This document shows, one piece after another, positions 24,101 to 44,200 of a stretch of DNA of 64,000 nucleotides. The stretch is from Aldrovandia affinis (Eukaryota; Chordata; Actinopteri; Notacanthiformes; Halosauridae). Position numbers and translations under genes: made by a program. The notes beneath the pieces were generated by a model. It ran no database searches and was not told the DNA's origin. It saw only the letters and a list, made by a program, of their open reading frames with translations. Each line of letters opens with the position of its first letter. Within the stretch, counting starts at the first letter, position 1. The stretch spans positions 839,501 to 903,500 of the forward strand of contig JAINUG010000206.1 in the NCBI GenBank assembly GCA_029706075.1, in the 5' to 3' direction.

Positions 24101-25576
24101 TCAGCAAAGCTGATTTCAGAGCTGATAGAAGCCCCACAGACACAATGTGTTGACATTGAACTTCAGCAGAGCCCCCTAACAGGAAGTGGCAGGTCTGGAA
24201 GCAGTGGCTGGCCGGTGCCTGGTGAGTTCTCGGGTCAGGAAAAGTAGTGCTCCAGAGTTCACCACAATTCACTGCCACGCTTCCTGACACTGACCCCTAG
24301 AGGGCAAAGGGTCAAATGGCCTTCCTGTGGCCTGAGCCTCCCTGGTCCCAGAGGAGTCTATCGAGTCCCCTGACCCCTCCAGATTTCTCTGGCCAGTTAC
24401 AGTAACTTAACAGGGGGGGTCAGCATAAATGTCCTTCACAAACTCACTATAATAAGAATAGAATTATCTGCTACTTTCAGTCCTGTTTTATAACAAGTAA
24501 TAGATGGAAAAAAACGTATAATCAATCATATTTGATTAATATTAAATGCAGTCTGGTAAAAAGAGAAAGAGAGAGAGAAAATACACGTTAAAAAAAATAA
24601 GACCTCAATAAGTCCTTGTTGGAGAATTTCAGCCACCTACTAAACGTTAAGAAAGTCCGTTTGTCAATAAGTCGCCTGTCTGTCTTCTCTCCACGTTTGA
24701 CAGCGCTGACGTTAATGGCCTCCAACGAAGCTTCTCCCGCCTCGCCTCGCCTCGCTCGTAAAGCACAGCCAAGCGGCTGTCCCGCCCTCGATCGAGAGCC
24801 TTTGTCTATTCTCATTCGCCGCGGAAATCAAATAATATCACGAATAAATCATGTCAGGTTTCAGACAAATGCCCCGTGGGGCTGGGCCGAGCAGTGGCAC
24901 GGAGAGACAGCCCTTTCCGTGCCAGCGTGAACGCTATTACGTTTAGGTGAACCCGTGTTTATTTGCCACTTGATCCCAATCCCACCAAAATGCAACTGCA
25001 GTAGTATTAAATATAGGCAGTGCCAAGGAGGGACCGTGTTCCCTTTTCCCCCTCATCGATTTAAGACAAAAGAAACAAGAAAGGTACGAAAACATCACAT
25101 CTTTACCTCGTAGCCTATAGTTTAAAGTAAAAATACAGGAAGTAGGCTACGAAACAGCACTGAAACCCACGTGTATTCATGAAAGCTATTTTGCGCTAAT
25201 TATTCTGTAACACACTACGAAGGTTAAGGTCAGAGAGACAGCCGTCGCCTAACCAAATAAAGGAGCCAGCCTCTAAAGAAGCCGCCATGGCTAATCTCTG
25301 AGTGGCTAGACGAGACGTTGACGCGCGCGCCTGCTCTCGAAGTGTCGTCTGACGTTCTGCTTCATCCTTCATCCCCATCCCCCGTGCCATAGTTTTACCT
25401 CCCAACGTCTCGAGCGAAACATGTTTCCAAGCGTTTTCGTGGAAACTTGAAAAAAAACTTCGATAAAAACAGTCAAAAGCTGCTTTTAGGCAAACGATAT
25501 ATAAATAATCAATCAAAACTTAAGAAAATAATATCTCGCACACCAAAATGACTGAAAACTGCAAATATTAAATACT

Positions 25577-25582
25577 TTTATT
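25577..25582 (-). terminator. Candidate tmem161a polyadenylation signal
   Basis: The + strand reads tttatt, giving aataaa on the minus strand about 940 nt past the tmem161a stop codon. No closer perfect signal was noted on that strand. Confidence 0.4.
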
Positions 25583-26518
25583 CTCGTGAAACCACAATCA
25601 TATTAAAACACCAAACTCTGAAAGTTCATTCACACCATGCATTCCATGCGTTCAATTTAAATAAACATTTCTTAATTCAAGGAAAAAATGTTCATACAAC
25701 AAACAAAAAACGATTGGCAAGTATAATTGTAAAGCTATGATTGGTAATGAATAACTATCGATGGATCAATAGTGTTACGAGCAATGAAACATGTCACTGA
25801 CGCACATACCTCAGCGTGACATGCCTTCAAAATTCCTGTTTTTAACGATTTTACAGCGCGAATGGGCCGAAGGAAAGGACTACATAAATAAAAACGAAAA
25901 CAAAGACACTTTGAAACGAAGAACAGTTGAGTTACTTCGTGCTCCAGTCCTTTCACTATTTCTTAAATCATCTGTTAAGCTGCCAAACACCTGTTTCCCA
26001 AAAAAACAAACAAACCAAAAAAAACTAAAAACTTTCAATCTGAAAATCCCTGAGTTTCCAGGCACTTTGTTACATTTCTCGATTAAGACCACACAGAGCC
26101 AACAACTAAACATCCTCCATGATGGGGGAAAAACAAGCTTTAGCCCAGTGGACGGCTTTGCGTTACAATAAAATGAACATGAACCTCTGGGGATTCTGGG
26201 AAGAAAAATAAAAACGGAACTGTTAACAGCCGATCCCAATACTGACATCACAACATTTCCATGATCTGGCCATGGGCTAACCATCTGTCAGAGGCGTCTC
26301 TGGACAAGCAGGTAAAGCATCGGACAGCGAAGGGCTCTCTTTGCTCTCCCGATTCGGCACGCACAAATGTCACGACCCCTGGTGTGGCGGATCGTAGCCC
26401 CTGTGGAGTCGCCGTCGTTTGAGGAGCGCGTGGGCACGACCTCAGGCCCAGCCTGCCCCGGGCCTCACGTGGGGGTGGGGGGCAGGCGAGGCGGGGAGGA
26501 AGGTGGTGAGGGGGGGGC

Positions 26519-34126
<7,608 letters not shown>

Positions 34127-34282
34127 TGTTCTTTTGGAGCTGGAGCTGAACTCGTTTCTTAACCTTCACTTTTCCACGCGTGTATCTCCGGTCCTTCCAC
34201 TGTTCAGTCTATTTTCAATGGGCATAGCAAAATAGCATGTGGGCCAGACCTTAGAGTCTGCGAACCGCGAAGTAGGAGCGTT

Positions 34283-34325
34283 GTGATTGGTTCTGGTAGA
34301 ATATTCTCTGTGTTCCCATTGGTCC
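34283..34325 (-). promoter_or_regulatory. Paired CCAAT boxes of the tmem161a promoter
   Basis: Two attgg motifs on the + strand (34286-34290 and 34318-34322) read ccaat on the minus strand, 32 bp apart, about 160-195 bp upstream of the tmem161a start codon. Such NF-Y pairs are typical of vertebrate housekeeping promoters. Confidence 0.5.
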
Positions 34326-34349
34326 CAACTTTAATAATGACGGATTCGG

Positions 34350-34357
34350 TATATAAT
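34350..34357 (+). promoter_or_regulatory. Possible TATA box, + strand
   Basis: The sequence tatataat lies about 120 bp upstream of a small open frame at 34,478 with a signal-peptide-like start. It could drive a transcript divergent from tmem161a. It may be chance in AT-rich DNA. Confidence 0.25.
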
Positions 34358-34477
34358 AAGAAGACTGAAAACGTTCAAGTTTGACACTTAGAAAAACTAT
34401 TCTTACGTAAATAGATTTAGCTTATTGCATTGTATACCGTTTGTCTTTATAGTACGCTTCAGACGTATTGAGCAGTT

Positions 34478-34576
34478 ATGTTTCGCCTTCTTGTACTGCT
34501 TTTGCTTGTCTGTGTCAGTTTACAAAACACATGTTTTGCACATCGTCAATCATTGTCACAAGTAAGACATTGCTAG
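34478..34576 (+). CDS. Candidate small secreted-peptide exon or 32-codon ORF
   Basis: ATG at 34478 opens MFRLLVLLLLVCVSLQNTC followed by FAHRQSLSQ, which has the shape of a signal peptide (basic start, leucine-rich core, possible cleavage after FA). At codon 28 there is a plausible donor (caa/gtaaga at 34,562). Without splicing the frame ends at a tag at 34,574. No second exon was found, and a short acceptor at 34,614 would end almost at once. I do not recognise the peptide. It may be the first exon of an unseen gene, a microprotein, or chance. Confidence 0.22.
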   Translation: MFRLLVLLLLVCVSLQNTCFAHRQSLSQVRHC

Positions 34577-34983
34577 GTGTAAGTGCCACCTGTCCTTGCT
34601 CTTGCTCCTAGACAAATTAAAACTATACTTTTTACGCGATTCCTTGACCCACACACAAGGTCTGGACAATGGCTCCGAGACGCTCGAGAATTAACGTTCA
34701 CGCTGATTGGTGAAGCGAATTCCCATTGCTACTTGTGATTGGACAAGATTGTGGACCCTCAATAACAGGCAAGGTGAACAGCTGTACAAACACACAGATA
34801 TAAATAAATCTAGGTACAAACCAATCGCGAATGGTAAAGTTGCGTTGAGAAGTAAAACCATATATGGAAGTCATATGGGAACTGGAGTTTTCTGTACCTA
34901 ATTAAGAAAAGCATAGTAAAGGCATTTTCCCTATCCAACCAAAACAAAGATTGAGTTGAGTTTTAAGAGAACTGTCGAAGCAA

Positions 34984-35005
34984 CATGACTTCCTCCACCG
35001 CAACG
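34984..35005 (+). CDS. Candidate first coding exon (MTSSTAT) divergent from tmem161a
   Basis: ATG at 34985, in caacatgac context, encodes MTSSTAT and runs into a good donor, acg/gtatgt, at 35,006. Upstream are a ccaat motif near 34,820 and an AT-rich tataaata near 34,794. The place, just beyond the tmem161a promoter, suits a divergent gene or lncRNA. No downstream exon could be matched, so the coding potential is unproven. Confidence 0.2.
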
Positions 35006-35009
35006 GTAT

Positions 35010-36280
35010 GTTTAGTTAATAGGATGCTAATATACTGCTAACAAGCTAGCGAATGGATAGCCAATTAACCTAGCCATGTCCTACCTTATAAATCTAATGT
35101 CCATGTGTCTTGACCTGTCAAGTGGGGCGATACCTCATCTAGTCCTCACCTCATCCAGCACAGCGGCAGTGAATATAGTGCCACTTAATGCTATAGCAAC
35201 ATTGCTGCTAGCTACAGCTTTCAAGCCAGCTAATGTTGAAGTAATCCGTTTTTTGTAGACATGGCAAGGGAAATTGTTAAAGCTCCTCATTTCTCTGAGA
35301 GAGTACATTAGCAGAGTGAAGTACTGGCTTCACCCGTAGGCCTCTCGCTGTACTTTAGTTGACCCTGGCCTATATACTGCGAGCTGCAACTGAATTGAAT
35401 TGTATTTTTTGTAATTTTGTGGTAAAACTGAGAACATCTTTTGGTTAAACTTAATTTTAAATGTTGCACTACCGAATCATGTCATGAATAGAAGCAAAAC
35501 AGGATTTGACAGTTGCATTGATTTATTTCATAAATATGAATGAAGATATTATTTAATACGGTACAATGGGTCAAAATACAATCTTTAGGTGATTGGATAC
35601 TTACATTATTTTAAATAAACTTGTATTAATGCACTACCCGCAAACACTTTCTCTCCAAAACCACATCATTTATCATGTTTAATTAAATCAGTAACAGCTG
35701 TAGAACTTACCTTTAAACTGAGCTCAGATTAAGTCATTGTAATTATAACAAAAAGATTGGGTTGTATCTCATTATTTTTATTACATAAAATAGATCTGGA
35801 TCTTTTTTTTTTTTTTTTTTACTATTACAAATGACCCAATTTATTAAAACCACTTTTATTTGTTTAATAATTGAACACCTAGTGCACTAAGGCAGGGCTT
35901 CCACATCAGAAGCAATCAAGTACAAAGGAATGTGCTCCTAATAGGTTCATACAATCAAAAACAGTTGCAAGAGAGTTATCAATTGGGAGGAAGCAGCCTG
36001 CCTTCCCAGTTGTAGCTCAGCCACGGCTGCTGTTGAATATGTGTCTCTTGATAAAACCAAAATGCTTTATTTTATTCGTTCCTTCATTTTTTTAAATATA
36101 GGAATTGCATTACTAAACATTATAAAATGACTGCCTAACTTGGCTTTAGGTAGATTAATGGCGATCTAATCTGTCTCATCTGACTCTTTTTCTCTCTGTC
36201 TGTCTATCCGGCGTTCTATTTATCTTTCCCTCATTCTGGCTGTTATTTAATCTGTCTATTGGCCTGTCTGTCTACGGAGC
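35010..36280. other. Non-coding AT-rich sequence
   Basis: No exon or transposon recognised. A T-run lies at 35,803-35,821. It would be the first intron if the 34,985 exon is real. Confidence 0.4.
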
Positions 36281-36479
36281 GAGAGGGAGAGAAAGAGGTC
36301 ACCTTGTTACTAATAATTGTACTGTCTCTGGGCTCTGGGCTCGGTTTTGCCTTACCTTTGGTTCTACAAAAGTCTTTGAGAATACCCTAAGCGGTGGGTC
36401 TGAAATCTCTTTAATGGTAATCTCCCCTAGGCATGCTTTGAACATGACTTGGTGTTCACTGGTCTTATGGTAGTCAGCC

Positions 36480-36790
36480 TGGAGGGAACATTATGCAAAT
36501 CGTCGAGATTATAGCCTTAAATATGCATGTAACACACTGTGCTCTTGGCAGCAATACTGGGGCGGCATTACTTTTATTAGTATTTACTTTCAAAGATAGG
36601 GCCTTTATAACACAGGCGTATATTCAGATGTTCCATAATTATGGCAATATAAGGTTTTATTTTGCAATTGTTGATGGTCACAGACTAGCAATGCAAGAGG
36701 CTCTAGGAGTATTTTGCATATTGTGTAAGCATATTTTTCGGGGGGGTCAGATTTGCATATTTTAATCGCCGACGCTTTAAAAAACGATCA
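36480..36790. promoter_or_regulatory. Candidate enhancer with octamer (POU) sites
   Basis: Perfect octamers occur at 36493-36500 (atgcaaat) and 36751-36758 (atttgcat), with a near match at 36,712-36,719. The stretch is balanced in composition, free of repeats, and rich in homeodomain-like and AT-hook-like words. It has the look of a conserved non-coding element, but conservation cannot be measured here. Confidence 0.35.
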
Positions 36791-37295
36791 GATTAAACCG
36801 CTCTGCATTATTCACGAGTGATCTGACGAGGCGCGCGTTGCGTGGCGCTGCATCCTCATGCGCCACGCCCTTTCTCTGCGGCGCGCTGGTCTGTCAGCCA
36901 TGCTGGCAGATCCCAGGCAGACCCTGACGGGTGAAGAGGCCAGGCTCTCAGACTCGAGCCCTAATGAGATTTCTTTTTTGCCTGCGTATTACCAAGCCTT
37001 TGCCGGGAGAGAGCCCCCTTTTTTTCTTTTTTTTTTGGCAGCCGGAGTGGTCTTTGTGTGCGCTCCCTGGCATCTGTAGCCCGGCGTGCCTCAGTGCGCA
37101 GGATCAGCCCGGCTGTCCGCTACCAGGCAGACGCTGGACATGCATCCCAATGACAGATCACCTGGTGAAGCGGCAGCTTGTCTTCCCCTAACGATGCACG
37201 CACGAGCAGCGCCTCTGAGAGGCTTCTTTTGCCAAATAAATGAGGGTTTCAAATGTGCCAGACCCCCGGGTTTGGGAGCGCAGAGATTACCCCGT

Positions 37296-37354
37296 GTGTG
37301 TGTGTGTGTGTGTGTGGTGTGTGGGTGTGTGTGGTGTGTGTGTGTGTGGGTGTG

Positions 37355-37388
<34 letters not shown>
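37296..37388. repeat. (TG)n microsatellite with GGTG interruptions
   Basis: Compound TG array with repeated tgtggtgtg and gggtgtg interruptions. Confidence 0.9.
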
Positions 37389-37496
37389 ATTCTTTTCTGA
37401 GATGGAGGGCCACTAAAGCACTTGAGATTTCTTTCTAATTCTCTCTTTTTGTCAGTAAACAACTCTGTTTAGCTGCACCCTTACACGCACCCTTGC

Positions 37497-37585
37497 TCTT
37501 TAGATTAGGACATGACGAGCCTAGATGGGCTGAACGGCCCGTTCTCGTCATTATGTACTCTTATGTTCTTATGTTCTTATGCTAT
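37497..37585 (+). mobile_element. LINE 3' end, CR1-like
   Basis: Contains gattaggacatgacgagcct, gatgggctgaacggcccgtt and a tail of three ttatgttc-type octamers. It is the reverse complement of part of 11,667-11,760. Only the extreme 3' end is present. Confidence 0.6.
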
Positions 37586-38784
37586 TACATTGTCTGCCTG
37601 TGTCCAGCACCAAAAAAGGCACCTCTTCTCAAAGGTGTCTACACAGAACCTAAAATCCTTCTGTAGAGGTTAAAACTGTGAGAACTGTGAAGAATAGTTT
37701 GAGAACCAATTCCAGTGCCTCTGTACTGTTGAGCAACAAGGTGCAAATGCTGACGACAGACCTTGCATGTTGCGAATTCAAGACGGGGAGAAATTTAGAT
37801 TTATTGTTTTCCTGTGCTTTTTTTTATTTATTCACAGTTGCGGCCTGGAGTCCGATCCGTCTGCATTCCGCACCGAAGCAGGAGAGGGCAGTCTTCTCTG
37901 TACAATAGAGAAAGAGAGGCCCAGGCATCCACAGAGCACTGCTCACAGGTAGCTATGCCACACAGAGAGCTACTCGCTCGCACAGGACAGGGAAAAGACC
38001 AGGCGGCCGGATCTCCTTTTAATCTAACGGTGCAAAAATGCAACAACTCATTCTTTATCCTGTGTATCTGCCATGTTATTCTTCTCTCACTGTGATCATT
38101 TAGGGAATGAGGGTTGGATGCTTGAGCTGTTTTACCCCAAAACTCATCCTCGTTCAGGAACGTGTTTGCCAGTCTATGTATAGCCATGTCTTTTTCCTGT
38201 GCTGGTTTATCACTGTGTATGGCTCTTCCAGTTTTCCCCTCAGTTTTACTTTGAAATCACTATGACAGCGACAGTATGTGGATACGTTAATTCTGTATCT
38301 TTGCACAACATTCAAGTCGAAGGGGAAAAAGGTTTTTTGACCTTTATGTGGGTTATCAGAAATGTCTTCGGTGAGGAAATTCTTAAAAAGGTGTGATAAA
38401 TGTGGGTAAAAAAAAAATAAATCATATCGATGGTTCTGTAATGTTTTTCCATTAAAAGATGTATGGATTTAAACAACTAAATAAATGGTGTTTATGATAA
38501 TAATCTATTTTAAATTCCCCGTAAATGTAACGGAAGAGGAAATTCTATAAGAAAGGGTAACATTTAAGAGCAACAATAACCGGGGAATGGATGAAGAGAA
38601 GGCAGCAGAAAAACCCAGAGACAATGAACCCACGAGGTCCGAACGGCAGCCCCTTTACTGTTCAGAGGTCTCCTAGTTCCCACACTCCTTCTCCAGATCT
38701 CCCCTAGCGAACCCAGGGAGAAGGTGGGTGGGGGGGGGGCGGCAGCATGGGCGGGGAGGGGGTGGGTGCCTCACACGCCGATTG

Positions 38785-38845
38785 GTTCCCCATTGTTTGC
38801 CGGAAGAATGTTATTCATGCCTCATTTGAATACATGCAAATGAGC
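38785..38845. promoter_or_regulatory. SOX-like and octamer sites in a GC-rich patch
   Basis: A SOX-type core (cattgtt, 38791-38797) lies about 40 bp from a perfect octamer (atgcaaat, 38834-38841), and attgg lies at 38,780-38,785. The surrounding 38,700-39,320 is GC- and CpG-rich compared with the AT-rich flanks. It could be an enhancer or an unannotated promoter. Confidence 0.3.
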
Positions 38846-40085
38846 TGGCGTCTCCCTCCGCGCACACACACACACACACGCACGCTCACACACACGCCCG
38901 CACTCCCCGGCCCGGCCCCTGCATGCGCATGGCTCCCCGATAGCTATGGCAACCGGGCAGACTGGATGGTGGATTCCTCAATGGGATGTGACAGGAGGCT
39001 GCGGTTTTGTGTGTGTGCGACATTTCAGACAGGGCCATATCTCATGGGGGGTGCCGCGGAGGGTGCGCACACAGGGAGGCACAGAGAGCATCACACTGAG
39101 GGGGCTGTGTGCTGACACCACTCTCCCCCCTCCCGGCCCCGTCCAACTATCATTGAGTATCCAGAGTGTACTTAACTGCATTGGTCCTGAATACGGCGCG
39201 GTGTTAGCGGTGCCAGATTCCGCTCTCGAAGAGGACCCTCCAACACCTCTGCGTCAGGATGCGTCGCGGCGGGGACATGCGGCTCTGCGCACGGGAGCCT
39301 CAATGTCAAGTCCGTCCTGCATTAAAGCACTCGGCGGGCTTATTAATACCGTTCTCATGCCAGGCGGTGCCTATAAGCCTTGCATCTTCAGCCTTTTAGC
39401 CAATAAGTCAATATATCTACCATATACAATTAGCGTATATTGCGGATTAACCGCTGTAGAGAACAGGACATGCAGGGTTTTTAAATATTTAAAAAATCAT
39501 TCTTTTGTTCCGCCACGGAACGAGAATTTGATAAACCCATTGCAGCCAAATTAACTTGCCAGCTGCACTGTGCATTGGGACAAAGGCAGCGACTTACAGT
39601 CAAAGTTCATTACAATTTCCTCCTGAACATTATTTCACACTGACTCAGGTAGAACATGCCCCACTTTCAGGGTGGCTATTTTGTATTCAAATCGAAGCGT
39701 GGAGCTGCAGTTCCCTCTGGGAAAGCTGTGGCCAAACTGCCCATTTAATTCTTCTGATGTAGAGTGGGTTGGGCATCCGGAGGGAGACTCTGGCACATAT
39801 ACGATTCCCTGTATGGTGTGCACTTTCACTCCCTGCTCCAGTGCAATGAGGAGAGAGCTGCAAACTCAGAAAGGGCTTTGAACGTCAAATATAAGAGCGC
39901 TACCTAAGAGTGCTCACAGTGGCCTCGATGACAACACACTCCGTAACGTATCACAGTGAATTCTGTGTAGTGAGGATGACAAAAGAAGACTTAGTTTTAC
40001 CTCTAAATATATTTGCCTATATGTTTTGTACTCATTGTAATATAAAATAAATTAGCAGGTAGTTAACAGCTGGAGGTGAGGCCCT

Positions 40086-40195
40086 TACATTTAACATTTA
40101 CATTTACATTTTAGGCATTTAGCAGACGCTCTTATCCAGAGCGACTTTACATTTCTTTACATACAATCCATTTATACAGCTTTTTTTTTTAATCT
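40086..40195 (-). repeat. SINE tail fragment, family D
   Basis: Reads acatttacattttaggcatt, tagcagacgctcttatccag and agcgactttacatttc, then tttacatacaatccatttat. The order is the reverse of the 10,712 element's 3' half. Confidence 0.75.
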
Positions 40196-40960
40196 ACCAA
40201 ATCAGATTGATTGGTCTGAGTCTTTGGCGTGGGCATGCGCGTGGAACATGGGTCATGAGAAGGTGTGGGTGTTCAGTGTCCAGGGACTGGCAGGACCGCT
40301 GCTTTGCCATGTCACCCAAAGCATGTAGGCATGGTGCTGCAGAATCCACAGAGGCTGACCACATGGACAGTAGGCAGTATTCACTCTAAAATACATCTCT
40401 AAAAAAAACTCATGTTGTGTTGTGTTGTCCCTAACTACACTGGAAAAAAGACAACATGAGTTTTGTTGTACACATGCATTTTTAAGAGTGTACACAAACA
40501 ATTTCAGGCTGTAGTCAAGGTTTTTTTTTGAGAAACAAAAACGTGGTTTGGTAATGAAGGCATCGATTGCGGTTGCAGGTTGTGGTTGGAAGCTAAGGGT
40601 TCCATGACTCAAGAGCAGACGGTTAGTCACAAGAGCAAATGCTTAAACTTCACGGTAGCAATATAAAATCATTTTTCTATGTTGTTGTTATTTTATATTT
40701 TATGTTTTATATTTTATAAATGTGATCGCACTCTGCCCCATATTGCTATTTTAGCCATTTCTGCCTGGTGGAAAACGTGTGGAGGAGAGGTTTGGCTCGC
40801 ATCAATTAGTGACAAAGGCAGCAGCTCCTCATAAATGAGCAGGCCTGGCTGAGGACACCTCATTTGTGAATTAAATGCCCTCATTTCCCTTGATATCACT
40901 TTTAAGATGCCAGAGGCATGAATCCTAGTTGGCTAATATTCTATAATAGTAACTTATTGG

Positions 40961-41156
<196 letters not shown>

Positions 41157-41299
41157 AGAGAAGAGAGAGAGAGAGAGCATATGTTGGATGTGTTAGTTAC
41201 TGTACCTAAAATGTTCTGGTTCTGCACACATTTAAAATAAGATCGAAATCATTTTTACATAAATTAACAATTATTTACTTTTTACATTTGTTGTTGTGA

Positions 41300-44200
41300 T
41301 TTAATTAAACTGAAAATGCATTATGTAATAAACAATGATGATGATTATTAGTAGTAGTAGTCCTGGCAGTAGAATAGTACTAGCTGAAGCAACATAGTAC
41401 AGGTGTGTAGTGTTGTTGTTATAGCAGTACAGTAAAGTATACAAGGACCGGATGTTATGCTCCCCTGATATGTGTGCAATATTATTCAGAATGTTTATTT
41501 TTGTATTTGATCTTTTATACTGCAGTTTAACCGAGCTGTTGCTATATATCCAGTGATAATGCAGACACCGGTGGCGGTCACTGGCATTCCTGCACATACC
41601 CAAGCTTTTGTCATAAGGACTTTTTCCTAGTTCATCATCTTCTTGTGCCCCAAAAAAGATATTGCAGTATGCTTTACGCAAGCCCTATGCTTCATTTTAA
41701 TATCATTCGTTATATTTAGTTTTTCATCTTTTATAACCTGAAACGTCCTCGTAGTCTGGCAGTAGGTGTGACTCTGGCAAATGTAGAACATAAGTCGGTG
41801 TCTTAACTACACATTTCGCTTTGTACCTGTATCTATTTAAATACGCATATTTGCTTAGGTTGTCATTTCCAGCCAATTGTAGAATCTCCAACATCATTTT
41901 ATGGGGGGAAAAGAAAACGTTTTTTGAAATATTCCAATAGCTCAATTATATTAAATGGTTTACTCATTATTAATTCAGCACGATCCAAAGTCTAGCTTTT
42001 TTTTTTTTTTTGCTAGAGAACCAAAAAAATAGTGAATGAATAAAATAATCTGCACTGTGTTATCGTCCTATGTAGTGACGTATGAAACACCGTTTTTTTT
42101 GTTTTCGCTGTATGGATGTGTTCGTTCAGGATGGTTGCACATCTTTTCATTTCGAATGTAGGGGCAGCCTATACAATAGTCATATTATTTAAACGATTTT
42201 GTACTATGTTTAGAATTATTTAAATGATATTTGTGAACTTAAAATCGATTTTTCCCTTGGAACAAGTTCGGCAACTTGTCTAGCTCAGACAAATGGCAAA
42301 GCAAATCTGGTGGCCTATACAGTGTCCAGTCTAATGTGTCAGTATTAAGGTCAAATTCTTTCCAAATTGAACTAAATTAAATGAATTAATTATGTCTATT
42401 TATATTTTGAGTTGGAGTTGGAGTTGCATCGAGGTTCAGTGACAGGAACGTTGAACACGTTATTTTGTTGATGGCTTCTGTGATCCAATTAGCACATCGT
42501 GCTGTGACGTATATGCCTACTTTTCACACCGTTAATATGTTATAATGGCTGAGAAGCTCTTTTAAAGACGTTCCCCCCACAACGTCGGGTATTCGCGTAC
42601 GCGTCTGGAATGGCAATTGGCTACAAGTTGCCGTGACTTGAAAATTTGCGCTTGAACTTGACCGTCGGAATTGCATGGGAAACGAGACGCGAATTTGCCC
42701 CTTGCTCCCTTCTTTTATGCTGCTGAAGTTGTTACGGCTGATGTCAACCCTTATTATCATATAATTCAGCCCGCTTCTAATTAAAGGACGAGAGCAGTTG
42801 GAAGCCAGTCTTTCTTCGTGAGACAGGGACCGATCTAGCTGCTCTCTCCTCTCTCTCTCGCAGGGCACCAATAAGGCGGCGAATTACCTTCGATTGGTAA
42901 GTAATAAAACATGTAGAGCTTTCTGAGGAAAAGTGTTCGTGGACTCTTTTTTGACGGAGCGCTCAAGTTGCGCTCAACTTCCAAATCCTACAGTCTACAG
43001 CCTCAAAATGCCTCGAGACAGGAGGGGGCTGGCAGGGGGGTGGGGGGGATATTGGAAATGTTTTAGTTATATTTATTGGAGTTATAATATAGTTGTATTA
43101 TTTTGTACCAAATACTATAGATTTTAGGGACAATTTCAGACTGCAACAATTCTGTGCAGAGCATGTTGGTCACAGTTTTGTGGCCAGCTGCTCCGTGGAG
43201 GCGATTGGAGAAGGCATCGCGTGCGTGTGCGCGCGCGAGTAACACTCCACAGTATCACGGAAGTTTAACTCTGCCCGTCTGTTACTTTATGAAATAAAAA
43301 CGAGTCTTTCGTTAGAAAGGAAAAAAAACAGCAGCAAAGCGGGTTAGGGGTAGGGTTCAGTATTTAGAGCTTGTTAGCGCATTCGTTTTTATATCAGTTG
43401 AATTTTTGGGGTAATTAGTAAATTACAAGGTCGGTATTTTTAATAGTGCACTCCCACATTTGACATACCTAACTTTAAAAGGCAATATTAAAGTTAAATG
43501 ACAAAAGTAGTCTTTTACGATAATCAAACCCAGTGACTGCTCTAAGGTTCAATTAAAATTTCAGCCTTGAATATTTGGTCACAGTGCTTAAGAATGTAAA
43601 TCCCTTGAAGTTGGTTTGCCAAGCTGCATGTAATAGACAGATAATGTGAAGATGCATATAGTACAGTGCTATTAAGAGTACCATGTAGCCTTCTAGTAAT
43701 ATATAGTATAACATCTATTTATTTATTCATTAATTTGTTCATCTTTATATTGTGTTTACATATTGTGCAATATATATTTTTTATTAATAGCTGAATGATT
43801 CTTTATTTATTGAATTTCTTTGAGTTTTTTATAAATTATTTTAAAAAATGGTTTTTTTAAACTTCCATTCTTCAAAGGTTCACTGGAACACCATGTTAAC
43901 ATGTTGACTGCAGGTACCTCACATTTTTAACAGACTAGGTTTGAAATGCATTTAATCAGCTGTAAGCTCTCACAGTCTCGTGGGTTGAACCCAGCAGTAT
44001 TGTAAGGATCATTCGTTGGTGTGGAAAGGCTTTGCAGCGTGAAGCAGGTTCAACTGACCTTCCGCATCCTGTCACATCATACGTTTGAGGATGCTTAACA
44101 TTTGGACCGCCACTAATTCTTAAATCCAAAAACTCAAAGTTTTTGCTGCAGCTTTCCAAAATTTCTGTGTAACACTGTCAGTTTTGTTTGACGGCCGTGG

